Shown in pieces: positions 1-6,141 of a stretch of 8,573 nucleotides of DNA. Position numbers and translations under genes: made by a program. Location: positions 1-8,573 of the forward strand of contig DAOVVO010000055.1 in the NCBI GenBank assembly GCA_030637135.1, in the 5' to 3' direction. The notes beneath the pieces were generated by a model. The model saw only the letters and a program-made list of their open reading frames with translations, had not been told where the DNA came from and made no database searches. The number at the start of each line of letters is the position of its first letter. Position 1 is the first letter of the stretch. The stretch comes from Nitrospirota bacterium. Lineage in GTDB: Bacteria > Nitrospirota > Thermodesulfovibrionia > UBA6902 > BMS3Bbin08.

Positions 1-627
1 ACCCTCTTCAAGGGCAAGAAGATTTAGAATAATCTCCTCCATTTGATGTTGTACTGCCCAGAAAAGTTCCTTTGGTGTCAAATATCCAAGTTCAACAATA
101 ACTTTCCCTAAACGCTCACCTTTTTTCAGCAGCAAACGAGATGCTTGGTTATATTCTTCAAGGGTGATTCTCCCCTCTTTTAAGAGGAGTTCTCCAAGAC
201 GATCGTCTTCATAATTAGAGGCAGCAAATATCACATCCCCATTTTCAATAAGAATCTTTTTTAAAAACAAACCGCTTTCAATCTCCAGAACCCCTGTTCT
301 TGTACTCCTCTGAATGCCTATGAGTATATCTGCAAGTCTATAATCCTTGAGATTTCCTTTAAAGCTACTAACTCTTTTGAAACCTATCTTTTGGTACTTA
401 TCTATCTCTTTTGTCCATGCAACCTCACCATCAAGCTCTATTTCAGAATCAATAACCTTTATATAACCCTGTTCACCAAGTGCAAGTTGTGGAGCATTTT
501 CAAGTAATACACAAATACCGTCTGAGTAATCAATAACTTTCCCTTTATATGTCTCATTATTAATTCTTACTTCACAGATAGAATCGCTTGTATATCGTTT
601 GAAACTTCTCTTATCTTCATCTTTCAT
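1..627 (-). CDS. PilZ-like plus DUF4388 (PATAN) signalling protein, C-terminus beyond the window
   Basis: I translated 209 residues from the ATG at 627 down to the left edge; the frame is open throughout, so the 3' end is missing. Residues 7-85 look like a PilZ domain. There is an RxxxR motif (R7-SFK-R11) and a D33-Y-S35-D-G37-I stretch matching the second c-di-GMP motif (D/N)xSxxG except that its last Gly is Ile, so nucleotide binding is uncertain. Residues 90-135 (GNLKDYRLADILIGIQRS, then TGVLEIESG and IENGDVIFAAS) are a typical DUF4388/PATAN domain. A helical tail (RLGELLLKEG, then ERLGKVIVELGYLTPKELFWAVQHQ) follows, as is usual after that domain. Such proteins are thought to act in cytoplasmic signalling, often linked to surface motility or secretion; no partner is visible here. 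The start is fixed by the RxxxR motif near the N-terminus, and no other in-frame ATG occurs before residue 196. No Shine-Dalgarno sequence precedes it. Confidence 0.85.
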   Translation of the reverse strand, partial: MKDEDKRSFKRYTSDSICEVRINNETYKGKVIDYSDGICVLLENAPQLALGEQGYIKVIDSEIELDGEVAWTKEIDKYQKIGFKRVSSFKGNLKDYRLADILIGIQRSTRTGVLEIESGLFLKKILIENGDVIFAASNYEDDRLGELLLKEGRITLEEYNQASRLLLKKGERLGKVIVELGYLTPKELFWAVQHQMEEIILNLLALEEG

Positions 628-633
628 AATCTA

Positions 634-663
634 ATTATAGAGATTACTGAATATAAATATCAA
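634..663 (-). promoter_or_regulatory. Promoter of the PilZ-DUF4388 gene
   Basis: On the minus strand, TTGATA (663-658) and TATAAT (639-634) are separated by 18 bp, a near-consensus sigma70-type match. Transcription starting 6-8 bases past the -10 box would begin at or within a base or two of the ATG at 627, which implies a leaderless or almost leaderless mRNA. This agrees with the absence of a ribosome-binding site. The region is AT-rich, so chance similarity is possible. Confidence 0.5.
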
Positions 664-714
664 ATAATAATTAGGGAATGAAACAGCTAACGAAATTTTC
701 TACGAGCCATAAGC

Positions 715-724
715 CAAACGTTTG
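715..724. repeat. 10-bp perfect palindrome in the divergent intergenic region
   Basis: CAAACGTTTG reads the same on both strands. It lies between the two divergent promoters, 13 bp upstream of the -35 box of the regulator gene. It could be a dimeric operator, but it is short and may be chance. Confidence 0.35.
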
Positions 725-736
725 AAAAAAATCGAG

Positions 737-765
737 TTGATAAAAGTAGTATCAAGTAGTATCAT
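737..765 (+). promoter_or_regulatory. Promoter of the small MerR-type regulator
   Basis: TTGATA (737-742), a 17-bp spacer and TATCAT (760-765) form a good sigma70-type promoter. The predicted start is near 772, leaving a leader of about 15 nt before the ATG at 787 with no evident Shine-Dalgarno sequence. The 10-bp repeats at 746-775 cover the spacer, the -10 box and the start point, so a protein bound to them would block or remodel this promoter. Confidence 0.5.
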
Positions 766-775
766 GTAGTATCAA
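746..775 (+). repeat. Three tandem 10-bp direct repeats, probable operator
   Basis: GTAGTATCAA, GTAGTATCAT and GTAGTATCAA lie head to tail at 746-755, 756-765 and 766-775, differing only in the last base of the middle copy. A 10-bp period puts each copy on nearly the same face of the helix. The array ends 11 bp before the start codon of a small DNA-binding protein and overlaps its promoter. The simplest reading is an operator array for autoregulation; binding by the adjacent protein is inferred. The first unit also forms an inverted repeat with the -35 box (TTGATA at 737-742 against TATCAA at 750-755). Confidence 0.8.
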
Positions 776-786
776 AGCGTTTTATT

Positions 787-1032
787 ATGCCTATAATTAT
801 TAATGGTAAAAAGTATTACAAAACTAACGAAGCTTGCAAAAAAGCGGGGATAAGCAGAGCAACTTTTTTCCGCTGGTTAAAAACGACTGCTTTTCAGGAT
901 GTTGCTCACAAAGACAGAAGGGGCTGGCGACTTTTTACTAATGAAGATATAGAACGATTAAAAACTGAGGCTAATAGATTAAGTGTATCTCCTCATCAAC
1001 AAACCTTTAATTTTAATAAAAAAAAACGTTAA
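787..1032 (+). CDS. Small MerR-type helix-turn-helix protein
   Basis: This 81-residue protein is essentially one winged-helix domain of the MerR/excisionase type. Residues 11-32 (YKTNEACKKAGISRATFFRWLK) form the helix-turn-helix. Residues 43-51 (DRRGWRLFT) are the characteristic wing, followed by the NEDIERLK helix. The remaining 20 residues are polar and end in a basic NKKKR tail. There is no effector-binding or dimerisation coiled coil as in full MerR proteins, so it is probably a stand-alone DNA-binding or architectural regulator. It most likely binds the 10-bp repeats overlapping its own promoter, which is an inference from position. The protein is AT-rich in codon use. It starts at the only plausible ATG; no Shine-Dalgarno sequence is seen. 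An excisionase-like role is possible, but no integrase is present in the window. Confidence 0.8.
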   Translation: MPIIINGKKYYKTNEACKKAGISRATFFRWLKTTAFQDVAHKDRRGWRLFTNEDIERLKTEANRLSVSPHQQTFNFNKKKR

Positions 1033-1071
1033 AGGTTTTAAATAAACGACGAGTGTAAAGAAAACAGATAA

Positions 1072-1086
1072 CAGGATGTAATCCTG
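1072..1086 (+). terminator. Short hairpin between the regulator and the DUF882 gene
   Basis: CAGGAT, loop GTA and ATCCTG form a perfect 6-bp stem, followed a few bases later by a weak T-run (ATTAATTTTTAG). It could be a weak terminator for the regulator or a structure in the leader of the following gene, whose ribosome-binding site begins about 15 bp later. Stem and T-tract are both poor for intrinsic termination. Confidence 0.3.
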
Positions 1087-1115
1087 GATTAATTTTTAGA
1101 GGGAGGGGAAAACGT

Positions 1116-1700
1116 ATGTATGTATCTGGAGAGAGTCACCGTATATTTGCATGTAAGATAAGTCGTCGTCAACTTCTCAAGTTAGGGATTATTACCTCTT
1201 TTCTCAGCATGAACCCTTTTTCTTCCCACTCATCTATGCGCAATGCAATACCGCAGGAGAAGGCGTTGTCTTTTTATAATATCCACACGGGAGAACGTCT
1301 CTCCACTGTTTACTGGTCTCAAGGGGAATATATCAAGGAGTCACTGTATGACATCAATTACATCATGCGTGACTATCGCGCAAACGAGACTAAACAAATA
1401 GATATTCGTCTCCTGGATCTGCTTCATGATATGCATGTTGATTTACATGCTCAGCAAGTTTTTCATATCATCTCAGGTTATCGCACCCTTAAAACAAATA
1501 ACATGCTTTTGAAGTCTGGCCATGATGTTTCAAAAAATAGTTTGCATATACTGGGCAAGGCCATTGATATCCGCGTCCCATCAAAAAATCTTTCCGAACT
1601 GATGCAGGTCGCAGTTCATCAAAGAGGTGGGGGTGTAGGGTATTATCCAAGATCCGATTTTGTGCATGTAGATGTTGGTCTAATACGTTACTGGGAATAA
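1116..1700 (+). CDS. Tat-exported DUF882 (M15-type) peptidase, YcbK-like
   Basis: This 194-residue protein begins with a twin-arginine signal, S16-R17-R18-Q-L-L-K-L, followed by a short hydrophobic stretch (residues 23-31), so export through the Tat system is likely, although no clear cleavage site is visible. From residue 50 it matches the DUF882/Peptidase_M15_2 family: ALSFYNIHTGERL, ISGYRTLKTN (119-128), SLHILGKAIDIR (142-153) and GGVGYYPRSDFVHVDVG (172-188). The presumed zinc ligands are H144, D151 and H184. Relatives are thought to cut or modify peptidoglycan cross-bridges or act as D,D-/L,D-peptidases; the exact substrate is unknown. The length is normal for the family. GGAGG at 1102-1106, 9 bp before the ATG, supports the start. 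It follows the small regulator by 83 bp on the same strand and may be co-transcribed. Confidence 0.85.
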   Translation: MYVSGESHRIFACKISRRQLLKLGIITSFLSMNPFSSHSSMRNAIPQEKALSFYNIHTGERLSTVYWSQGEYIKESLYDINYIMRDYRANETKQIDIRLLDLLHDMHVDLHAQQVFHIISGYRTLKTNNMLLKSGHDVSKNSLHILGKAIDIRVPSKNLSELMQVAVHQRGGGVGYYPRSDFVHVDVGLIRYWE

Positions 1701-1713
1701 GATTTATTTCAGG

Positions 1714-1728
1714 AGGACTGTGAGCCCT
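1714..1728. terminator. Possible weak bidirectional hairpin between convergent genes
   Basis: AGGACT, loop GTG and AGCCCT pair over 6 bp with one G-U wobble, inside the 33-bp gap between the convergent DUF882 and TrmN6-like genes. The position suits a shared terminator, but there is no proper T-tract on either side. Confidence 0.2.
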
Positions 1729-1733
1729 ACTGT

Positions 1734-2447
1734 TTATTGAGCGTAAATCTTTTTCATTTCAACAGAATACTGTCCCCTTTTATCATAGATAAAAAAAGGT
1801 GGCTCTATTTTAAGCCACATGCCTGAACCTTTTACCGCCTCAATTAAAACCATTTTTGCCTCTTCTCCCATTTTTGAATGTACAAACTTCATCCTTTTTG
1901 GTTCAAGCTGTGCACTTTGCAGGGTTGCTACCAATTCTGTAAGCCTGAAGGGATGATAAATGAGATAAAACTTGCCTGTGTTCTTCAGCAGATATGATGC
2001 TGTATGAACAATATCTTTGAGTGTAATGTTTATTTCATGCCGCGCTACCGCACGCTCATTATCAGCGCTTATTAACCCTGTTTTTACTTTTCTGAACGGG
2101 GGATTTGAAAAGACAAAATCAAATTTATGTGCAGGCAAGACCTTTTTAAGGTTTCTGATATCCTCGTTTAAAACCTCAATCCTTTCATCAAGTTTATTGT
2201 GCTCTACGTTTCTTTTTGCACATTGTGCAAGGGATTTTTGAATCTCTACTGCAATAACGTGTGCGTGTTCCAGTCTTTTTGTGAGAAGGATTGATATAAT
2301 CCCCGAACCGGTGCCCAGCTCTACCCCTCTATAAAGCCGTTTTGCTGAAACAAAATCTTCAAGCAAAAGGGCTTCTACGCTGAAGCGGTACCCCCTTTTT
2401 GGTTGAAAGAGCGTTATCTCTTTTATGCTGTCCTGCGTGAATCCCAC
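1734..2447 (-). CDS. trmN6: tRNA1(Val) adenine-37 N6-methyltransferase-like protein (TrmN6/YfiC family)
   Basis: This 237-residue class I SAM-dependent methyltransferase is full length for the COG4123 family. Family landmarks in order are QPKRGYRFSVEALLLEDF (15-32, the N-terminal signature), VELGTGSGI (42-50, SAM-binding motif I), an acidic VEIQ (67-70, motif II), and SNPPF (114-118, the NPPF motif of N6-adenine methyltransferases). In E. coli the family member methylates A37 of tRNA1(Val); the substrate here is inferred by family and could differ. The start is GTG, 24 bp downstream of the hisD stop, with a weak AGGCGG about 12 bp upstream, so it is probably read from the hisD transcript. No functional link to histidine synthesis is evident. 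The coding strand converges with the DUF882 gene. Confidence 0.85.
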   Translation of the reverse strand: MGFTQDSIKEITLFQPKRGYRFSVEALLLEDFVSAKRLYRGVELGTGSGIISILLTKRLEHAHVIAVEIQKSLAQCAKRNVEHNKLDERIEVLNEDIRNLKKVLPAHKFDFVFSNPPFRKVKTGLISADNERAVARHEINITLKDIVHTASYLLKNTGKFYLIYHPFRLTELVATLQSAQLEPKRMKFVHSKMGEEAKMVLIEAVKGSGMWLKIEPPFFIYDKRGQYSVEMKKIYAQ

Positions 2448-2471
2448 TGTTGTTATGCACCGCCTGTGCCC

Positions 2472-3785
2472 TTACCCCTTGCCAGTGCTGATAGATTCCA
2501 TTCTTATTCTTACCGTTTTGCTGTGTGCCTCCATTCCTTCGGTATCTGCGAAGATTTCAACATTTTTGGCAAGATTTATAAAACTCTCCCTTTTGAAATT
2601 AATCAGGCTGGACCGCTTTATAAAGTCATAGACACCGAGTGGAGAGGAAAAACGCGCTGTCCCTCCTGTTGGGAGGGTGTGGTTAGGTCCTGCGGAATAA
2701 TCTCCTAAGGGTTCTGGACTCCATTCTCCCAGGAATATCGCCCCCGCGTTTTTTATATTGGGCAGAAACCGTCCCGGCATTCTGGTCATAATTTCAAGAT
2801 GTTCAGGTGCAATCTGGTTTGCTATATCAATCGCGGATTGGAGGTTTTTTGTGAGTATGATGGCGCCGTATTTATAAATAGATTTTTGTGCAATATGTTT
2901 TCTCTTAAGATTTTTTAATTGGAGTTCAAGCTCCTGACGGACTTTTTTAGCCAGAGGCTCTGAATGAGTAATCAAAATTGATGATGCCATCTCGTCATGT
3001 TCTGCCTGGCTCAGCAGGTCTGCCGCTATAAACGATGGATTTGCATCCCTGTCGGCAATTATCAATATCTCGCTCGGTCCCGCAATCATATCAATGTCCA
3101 CTTCTCCAAATACCATTTTTTTGGCTGTGGCGACATAGACATTGCCAGGCCCAACGATTTTATCTGTTTTTTTTATGGTCTTTGTGCCATAGGCCATGGC
3201 TGCTATTGCCTGAACGCCTCCTACTCTGTATACTTCCCTTATGCGGAGAAGCCTTAATGCTGCTGCAACTGAAGGATTCAGCATCCCTTCTGGTGTTGGA
3301 ACGCAAACCGCAATCTCCTTAACCCCTGCAACTTGTGCTGGAATTACGTTCATGAGTACTGTTGAAGGGTAGGGAGCCCTGCCCCCCGGAACATAAACAC
3401 CTACTCTCTCAAGAGGTCTTATTATATGTCCAAGGAGAATGCCTTCCTCAGAAAAATACCATGACTTCTCTCTCTGATACTCATGAAAAGCCCGTATCCT
3501 TTGAGCAGAGACCTCCAGTGCCTTTAAAAAATCTTTACCTGCCTTTTTGGAAGTAGTCTCTATTTCTTTTTTGTCAATTGAGAGTTTTCTTAATTTTATT
3601 GAGTCAAATTTTTCAGTGTATTTTTTGACTGCCTTATCACCATTTTTCTTGACATCAAATAGTATCTTTTCAACGGTATTCCGTATGGTTCCTTTTTTGA
3701 CGTGCCCGGAAGCCCTTTCTTTCAGAGATTTCATGAATGTCTTGAGCTGTGATTCCCTGATCACCCTCATTTTTATTTTCTTCAT
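2472..3785 (-). CDS. hisD: Histidinol dehydrogenase
   Basis: This enzyme catalyses the last two oxidations of histidine biosynthesis, L-histidinol to L-histidine, using two NAD+ in the cytoplasm. The 437-residue length is normal. All catalytic landmarks are present: YVPGGRAPYPST (131-142), VGPGNVYVATAK (211-222), zinc ligands Q260 and H263 in LSQAEHDE, catalytic E328-H329 in APEHLE, D362 in GDYSAGPNH, and H421 in EGMEAHS. The protein should therefore be active. Two starts are possible: ATG at 3785 or ATG at 3770 (giving MRVIRES). Neither has a strong ribosome-binding site, and a promoter-like element ends only 9 bp before the first, so the N-terminus is uncertain by five residues. No other his gene is in the window; the upstream neighbour is murA, 117 bp away. 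Confidence 0.97.
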   Translation of the reverse strand: MKKIKMRVIRESQLKTFMKSLKERASGHVKKGTIRNTVEKILFDVKKNGDKAVKKYTEKFDSIKLRKLSIDKKEIETTSKKAGKDFLKALEVSAQRIRAFHEYQREKSWYFSEEGILLGHIIRPLERVGVYVPGGRAPYPSTVLMNVIPAQVAGVKEIAVCVPTPEGMLNPSVAAALRLLRIREVYRVGGVQAIAAMAYGTKTIKKTDKIVGPGNVYVATAKKMVFGEVDIDMIAGPSEILIIADRDANPSFIAADLLSQAEHDEMASSILITHSEPLAKKVRQELELQLKNLKRKHIAQKSIYKYGAIILTKNLQSAIDIANQIAPEHLEIMTRMPGRFLPNIKNAGAIFLGEWSPEPLGDYSAGPNHTLPTGGTARFSSPLGVYDFIKRSSLINFKRESFINLAKNVEIFADTEGMEAHSKTVRIRMESISTGKG

Positions 3786-3794
3786 ATACTATGC

Positions 3795-3822
3795 ATTATA
3801 CCCTATAACTCGGATTTCTCAA
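3795..3822 (-). promoter_or_regulatory. Internal promoter before hisD
   Basis: On the minus strand, TTGAGA (3822-3817) and TATAAT (3800-3795) are separated by 16 bp. The predicted start is near 3788, only about 3 nt before the ATG at 3785, suggesting an almost leaderless hisD mRNA or use of the ATG at 3770. The same hexamers and spacing occur upstream of prmC. Confidence 0.5.
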
Positions 3823-3831
3823 GACGATTAT

Positions 3832-3903
3832 TCAGGGTGCTTCTCTTGTTATACGCTTACCCTCAACAGTACAATTTTTTTTCAAATGTGAAATCAAAGA
3901 CAT
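3832..3903 (-). CDS. Candidate 23-residue small protein overlapping the murA stop
   Basis: An ATG at 3903 overlaps the murA stop (TAATG) and opens a 23-codon frame: MSLISHLKKN, CTVEGKRITREAP, stop. AGGAG lies at 3917-3913 inside the murA 3' end, with 9 bp of spacing, a better ribosome-binding site than most genes in this cluster have. The arrangement suits translational coupling to murA. The peptide is polar and basic with no membrane segment and resembles no family I know. It has a single histidine, so it is not an obvious his-operon attenuator leader. It could equally be a chance frame. Confidence 0.3.
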   Translation of the reverse strand: MSLISHLKKNCTVEGKRITREAP

Positions 3904-5153
3904 TATGTTATTCTCCTGATCCTTGCCCCTAACAGCTTGAGTTTCTCTTCTATTCTTTCATAACCCCTGTCAAGATGATACACTCTGTCCACCACTGTTG
4001 TACCTCGAGCTATGAGTCCCGCGAGTATTAATGAAGCGCTCGCTCTTAAATCAGTGGCCATAACAGGAGCACCTTTTAGAGATGCAACTCCCCTGACAGT
4101 TGCAGTTGCCCCTTCCACTCTTATATCAGCCCCCATCCTTCTCATCTCTGCGACGTGCATAAACCTGTTCTCAAATATATTTTCTGTGATAGTGCTTGTG
4201 CCATTTGAGACAGCCATTAAAGCCATAAATTGCGCCTGCATGTCAGTGGGAAACCCCGGATAAGGCACTGTTTTTACATCTACGGACGTTAAATCCTTTT
4301 GAGCTTTGACGGTCAACCCGCCTCCCTCCTTTTGAATGTGAAGTCCTGCCTCCACGAGCTTGGCAACAAGGGCGTCCAGATGGTCCAGATTACAGCCCTT
4401 AATTTTTATTTCACCACGGGTTATTCCCGCTGCAATGAGAAATGTTCCTGTTTCTATTCTGTCAGGAATTATCTTATAGGTAACAGGTTTAAGATTACTG
4501 ACACCTCTTATTTTAATAATAGGTGTGCCTGCTCCTTCTATATCCGCACCCATTGCTCTTAATGCATTTGCAAGGTCAACAACCTCAGGCTCACATGCAG
4601 CATTCTCGATAACGGTTAATCCGTCTGCAAGGACCGCTGCCATCATCAGGTTTTCAGTTCCTGTGACAGTGGATATATCCAGATAAATAGATGCGCCTTT
4701 CAGCTTCTTTGCCCTGATATGTATATATCCTTCGGAAAGGGTTATATCAGCACCCATTTTTTTAAAACCCATCAAATGGAGATTTATGGGTCTTGCACCT
4801 ATGGCACATCCCCCCGGAAGCGAAACCTTTGCCGCTCCCATCCTCGCAAGCAAGGGTCCGAGCACAAGCACAGAAGCGCGCATTGTTTTTACCAAGGCAT
4901 AAGGGGCATCTATAGCATGTATGCTGTCGGTTCTCAGAAGAATCTTGTTATCATCAGCCTGACAACCAACGCCGAGATGGGTGAGCAGGCTACTCATTGT
5001 CGATATGTCTTTTAAACGCGGTGTGTTGGATATTACATTTTCTCCTGAGTTCAGTAGAGAGGCTGCCATTATAGGGAGGGCTGCGTTCTTTGCTCCGCTT
5101 ATGGTAACTTCACCTTTTAAGCTTTGCCCGCCTTCTATGATTATCTTTTGCAC
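3903..5153 (-). CDS. murA: UDP-N-acetylglucosamine 1-carboxyvinyltransferase
   Basis: MurA transfers the enolpyruvyl group of phosphoenolpyruvate to UDP-GlcNAc, the first committed step of peptidoglycan synthesis, in the cytoplasm. The protein is 416 residues, the usual length. Conserved residues are K22-N23 (SGAKNAALP), R92 (TMRAS), catalytic C116 in LPGGCAIGARP, R121, D304 in YPGFPTDMQAQ, and R396 in HLDRGYERIEEKL. C116 means it has the usual fosfomycin-reactive cysteine rather than the Asp of resistant lineages. The start is GTG and overlaps the end of prmC by 13 bp, so translation is probably coupled. AAGGA sits about 13 bp upstream, a long spacing. Only one murA copy is visible here. Confidence 0.97.
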   Translation of the reverse strand: MQKIIIEGGQSLKGEVTISGAKNAALPIMAASLLNSGENVISNTPRLKDISTMSSLLTHLGVGCQADDNKILLRTDSIHAIDAPYALVKTMRASVLVLGPLLARMGAAKVSLPGGCAIGARPINLHLMGFKKMGADITLSEGYIHIRAKKLKGASIYLDISTVTGTENLMMAAVLADGLTVIENAACEPEVVDLANALRAMGADIEGAGTPIIKIRGVSNLKPVTYKIIPDRIETGTFLIAAGITRGEIKIKGCNLDHLDALVAKLVEAGLHIQKEGGGLTVKAQKDLTSVDVKTVPYPGFPTDMQAQFMALMAVSNGTSTITENIFENRFMHVAEMRRMGADIRVEGATATVRGVASLKGAPVMATDLRASASLILAGLIARGTTVVDRVYHLDRGYERIEEKLKLLGARIRRIT

Positions 5154-6052
5154 CGAGCGGTTATTATCCTTTCAATTCCTGCATAATCTTTTATGCACTG
5201 TATCTCCCTATATCCAGAGGACACGAGCATAGTGGTAACGGCTTCGGATTGACCCTGTCCTGTCTCGAGCATAATAAGCCCGCCATCTTTGAGAAAACGT
5301 TGTGCAGCAGGAATCAGATCCCTGTAAAAATCAAGCCCGTCTGTGCCTCCGTCAAGGGCTACAAGAGGTTCCCACTCTTTAATCTCGGGCTGGAGATCCT
5401 TGATAAAACCTCTCTCTATATAGGGGGGGTTGGAAATGATTATGTCAAATTGGAAGAGAGAACGCTGAGCAGTACACATCTCTTCAAAGGGTTGAAAAAG
5501 ATTCCCTTTGAGAAAGCGCACATTCTTAATTCCATTTATTTCAGCATTCATGTGTGCATAGTCAAGAGCGCTGTCTGAGATGTCAGTCCCGTAAATCACA
5601 AGGTCAGGGAATTCTTGAGCGATTGCAAGGGCAAGACATCCAGAGCCGGTACACAGGTCCACAATTGAGAAGTGGGAACCGGGAAATTGGAGGTCTCCAT
5701 TGCTCCTGTTACCTGTTGACAGTTGAGCCTTGACTGCCTTAATGACCTGTTCTGCCATGAGCTCAGTTTCAGGTCTCGGAATTAAAACCCCTGGTCCCAC
5801 GATGAGTTTGAGCCCCAGGAATTCCTCATGTCCCAGGATATACTGGAGAGGCTCACGTCTCAGTCTTCTCTGGACCATATCATCAAGATTTTTGATCTGC
5901 TCTTCAGTCAGTCCTGGATTATCTCTGTATATTTCAACAGTGTCCAGATGGAGTCCGTGCCTGAGCAGTATCTCAGCCTCTTTTGAAGCAGACTCGAAGC
6001 CGTTCCTTTTAAGAAACGTTGCAACCTCTCTTAATTTCTCTGTTGCCCTCAT
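5141..6052 (-). CDS. prmC: Peptide chain release factor N5-glutamine methyltransferase
   Basis: PrmC methylates the glutamine of the GGQ motif in release factors RF1 and RF2, raising termination efficiency. This 303-residue protein has the N-terminal helical domain (about 1-75), then GVLIPRPETEL (88-98), SAM motif VDLCTGSGCLALA (131-143), an acidic YGTDIS (154-159), and the catalytic ISNPPY (206-211) that binds the glutamine side chain. It lies just downstream of prfA, whose product is its substrate. Residues 110-129, rich in Gly, Ser, Asn and Thr, make the link between PRPETE and the SAM motif about 15 residues longer than in E. coli PrmC as I recall it. The start is ATG without a visible ribosome-binding site, preceded by a promoter-like element. 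Confidence 0.96.
   Translation of the reverse strand: MRATEKLREVATFLKRNGFESASKEAEILLRHGLHLDTVEIYRDNPGLTEEQIKNLDDMVQRRLRREPLQYILGHEEFLGLKLIVGPGVLIPRPETELMAEQVIKAVKAQLSTGNRSNGDLQFPGSHFSIVDLCTGSGCLALAIAQEFPDLVIYGTDISDSALDYAHMNAEINGIKNVRFLKGNLFQPFEEMCTAQRSLFQFDIIISNPPYIERGFIKDLQPEIKEWEPLVALDGGTDGLDFYRDLIPAAQRFLKDGGLIMLETGQGQSEAVTTMLVSSGYREIQCIKDYAGIERIITARCKR
5666..5725 (-). repeat. Low-complexity in-frame insert within prmC
   Basis: About 60 bp encoding residues 110-129 of PrmC (QLSTGNRSNG, DLQFPGSHFS) have unusual base composition. On the plus strand it runs from a purine-rich GAAGTGGGAACCGGG block into CCTGTTACCTGTTGACAG, and contains the small stem TGGAG/CTCCA. It resembles short spacer-type repeats more than conserved coding sequence. 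Its repeat nature is an inference; no second copy is in this window. Confidence 0.35.
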
Positions 6053-6073
6053 AACAAAAATTCAAAATTACGG

Positions 6074-6101
6074 ATTATAAAACTTTTTTCAATTCTCTCA
6101 A
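6074..6101 (-). promoter_or_regulatory. Internal promoter before prmC
   Basis: On the minus strand, TTGAGA (6101-6096), a 16-bp spacer and TATAAT (6079-6074) form a near-consensus promoter in the 89-bp prfA-prmC gap. The predicted start is about 15 nt before the ATG at 6052. The leader (ending TTTTTGTT) has no Shine-Dalgarno sequence. Hexamers and spacing are identical to those of the hisD element. Confidence 0.5.
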
Positions 6102-6141
6102 TCTGATATTTTCACCTGATTCCCTGAACCCTGGTTTATTT

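Noticed and set aside
746..775. Possible CRISPR-like or phage-type repeat array
   Set aside because: The repeats are only 10 bp and contiguous with no spacers, and there are no cas or integrase genes; an operator array fits better.
628..786. tRNA, riboswitch or other structured RNA gene in intergenic regions
   Set aside because: No cloverleaf, T-loop motif or extended conserved structure is visible in this or the other gaps; the gaps are short and AT-rich.
1711..1737. AGGAGG followed by a GTG and a six-codon frame after the DUF882 gene
   Set aside because: The spacing of 3 bp is too short, and the frame runs into the end of the convergent gene; likely chance.
3832..3903. Histidine attenuator leader upstream of hisD
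   Set aside because: The short frame has only one His codon and no terminator/antiterminator pair follows it.
5730..6080. 116-codon plus-strand open frame
   Set aside because: It is antisense to the conserved prmC N-terminal region and is serine-rich, as expected for an antisense shadow.
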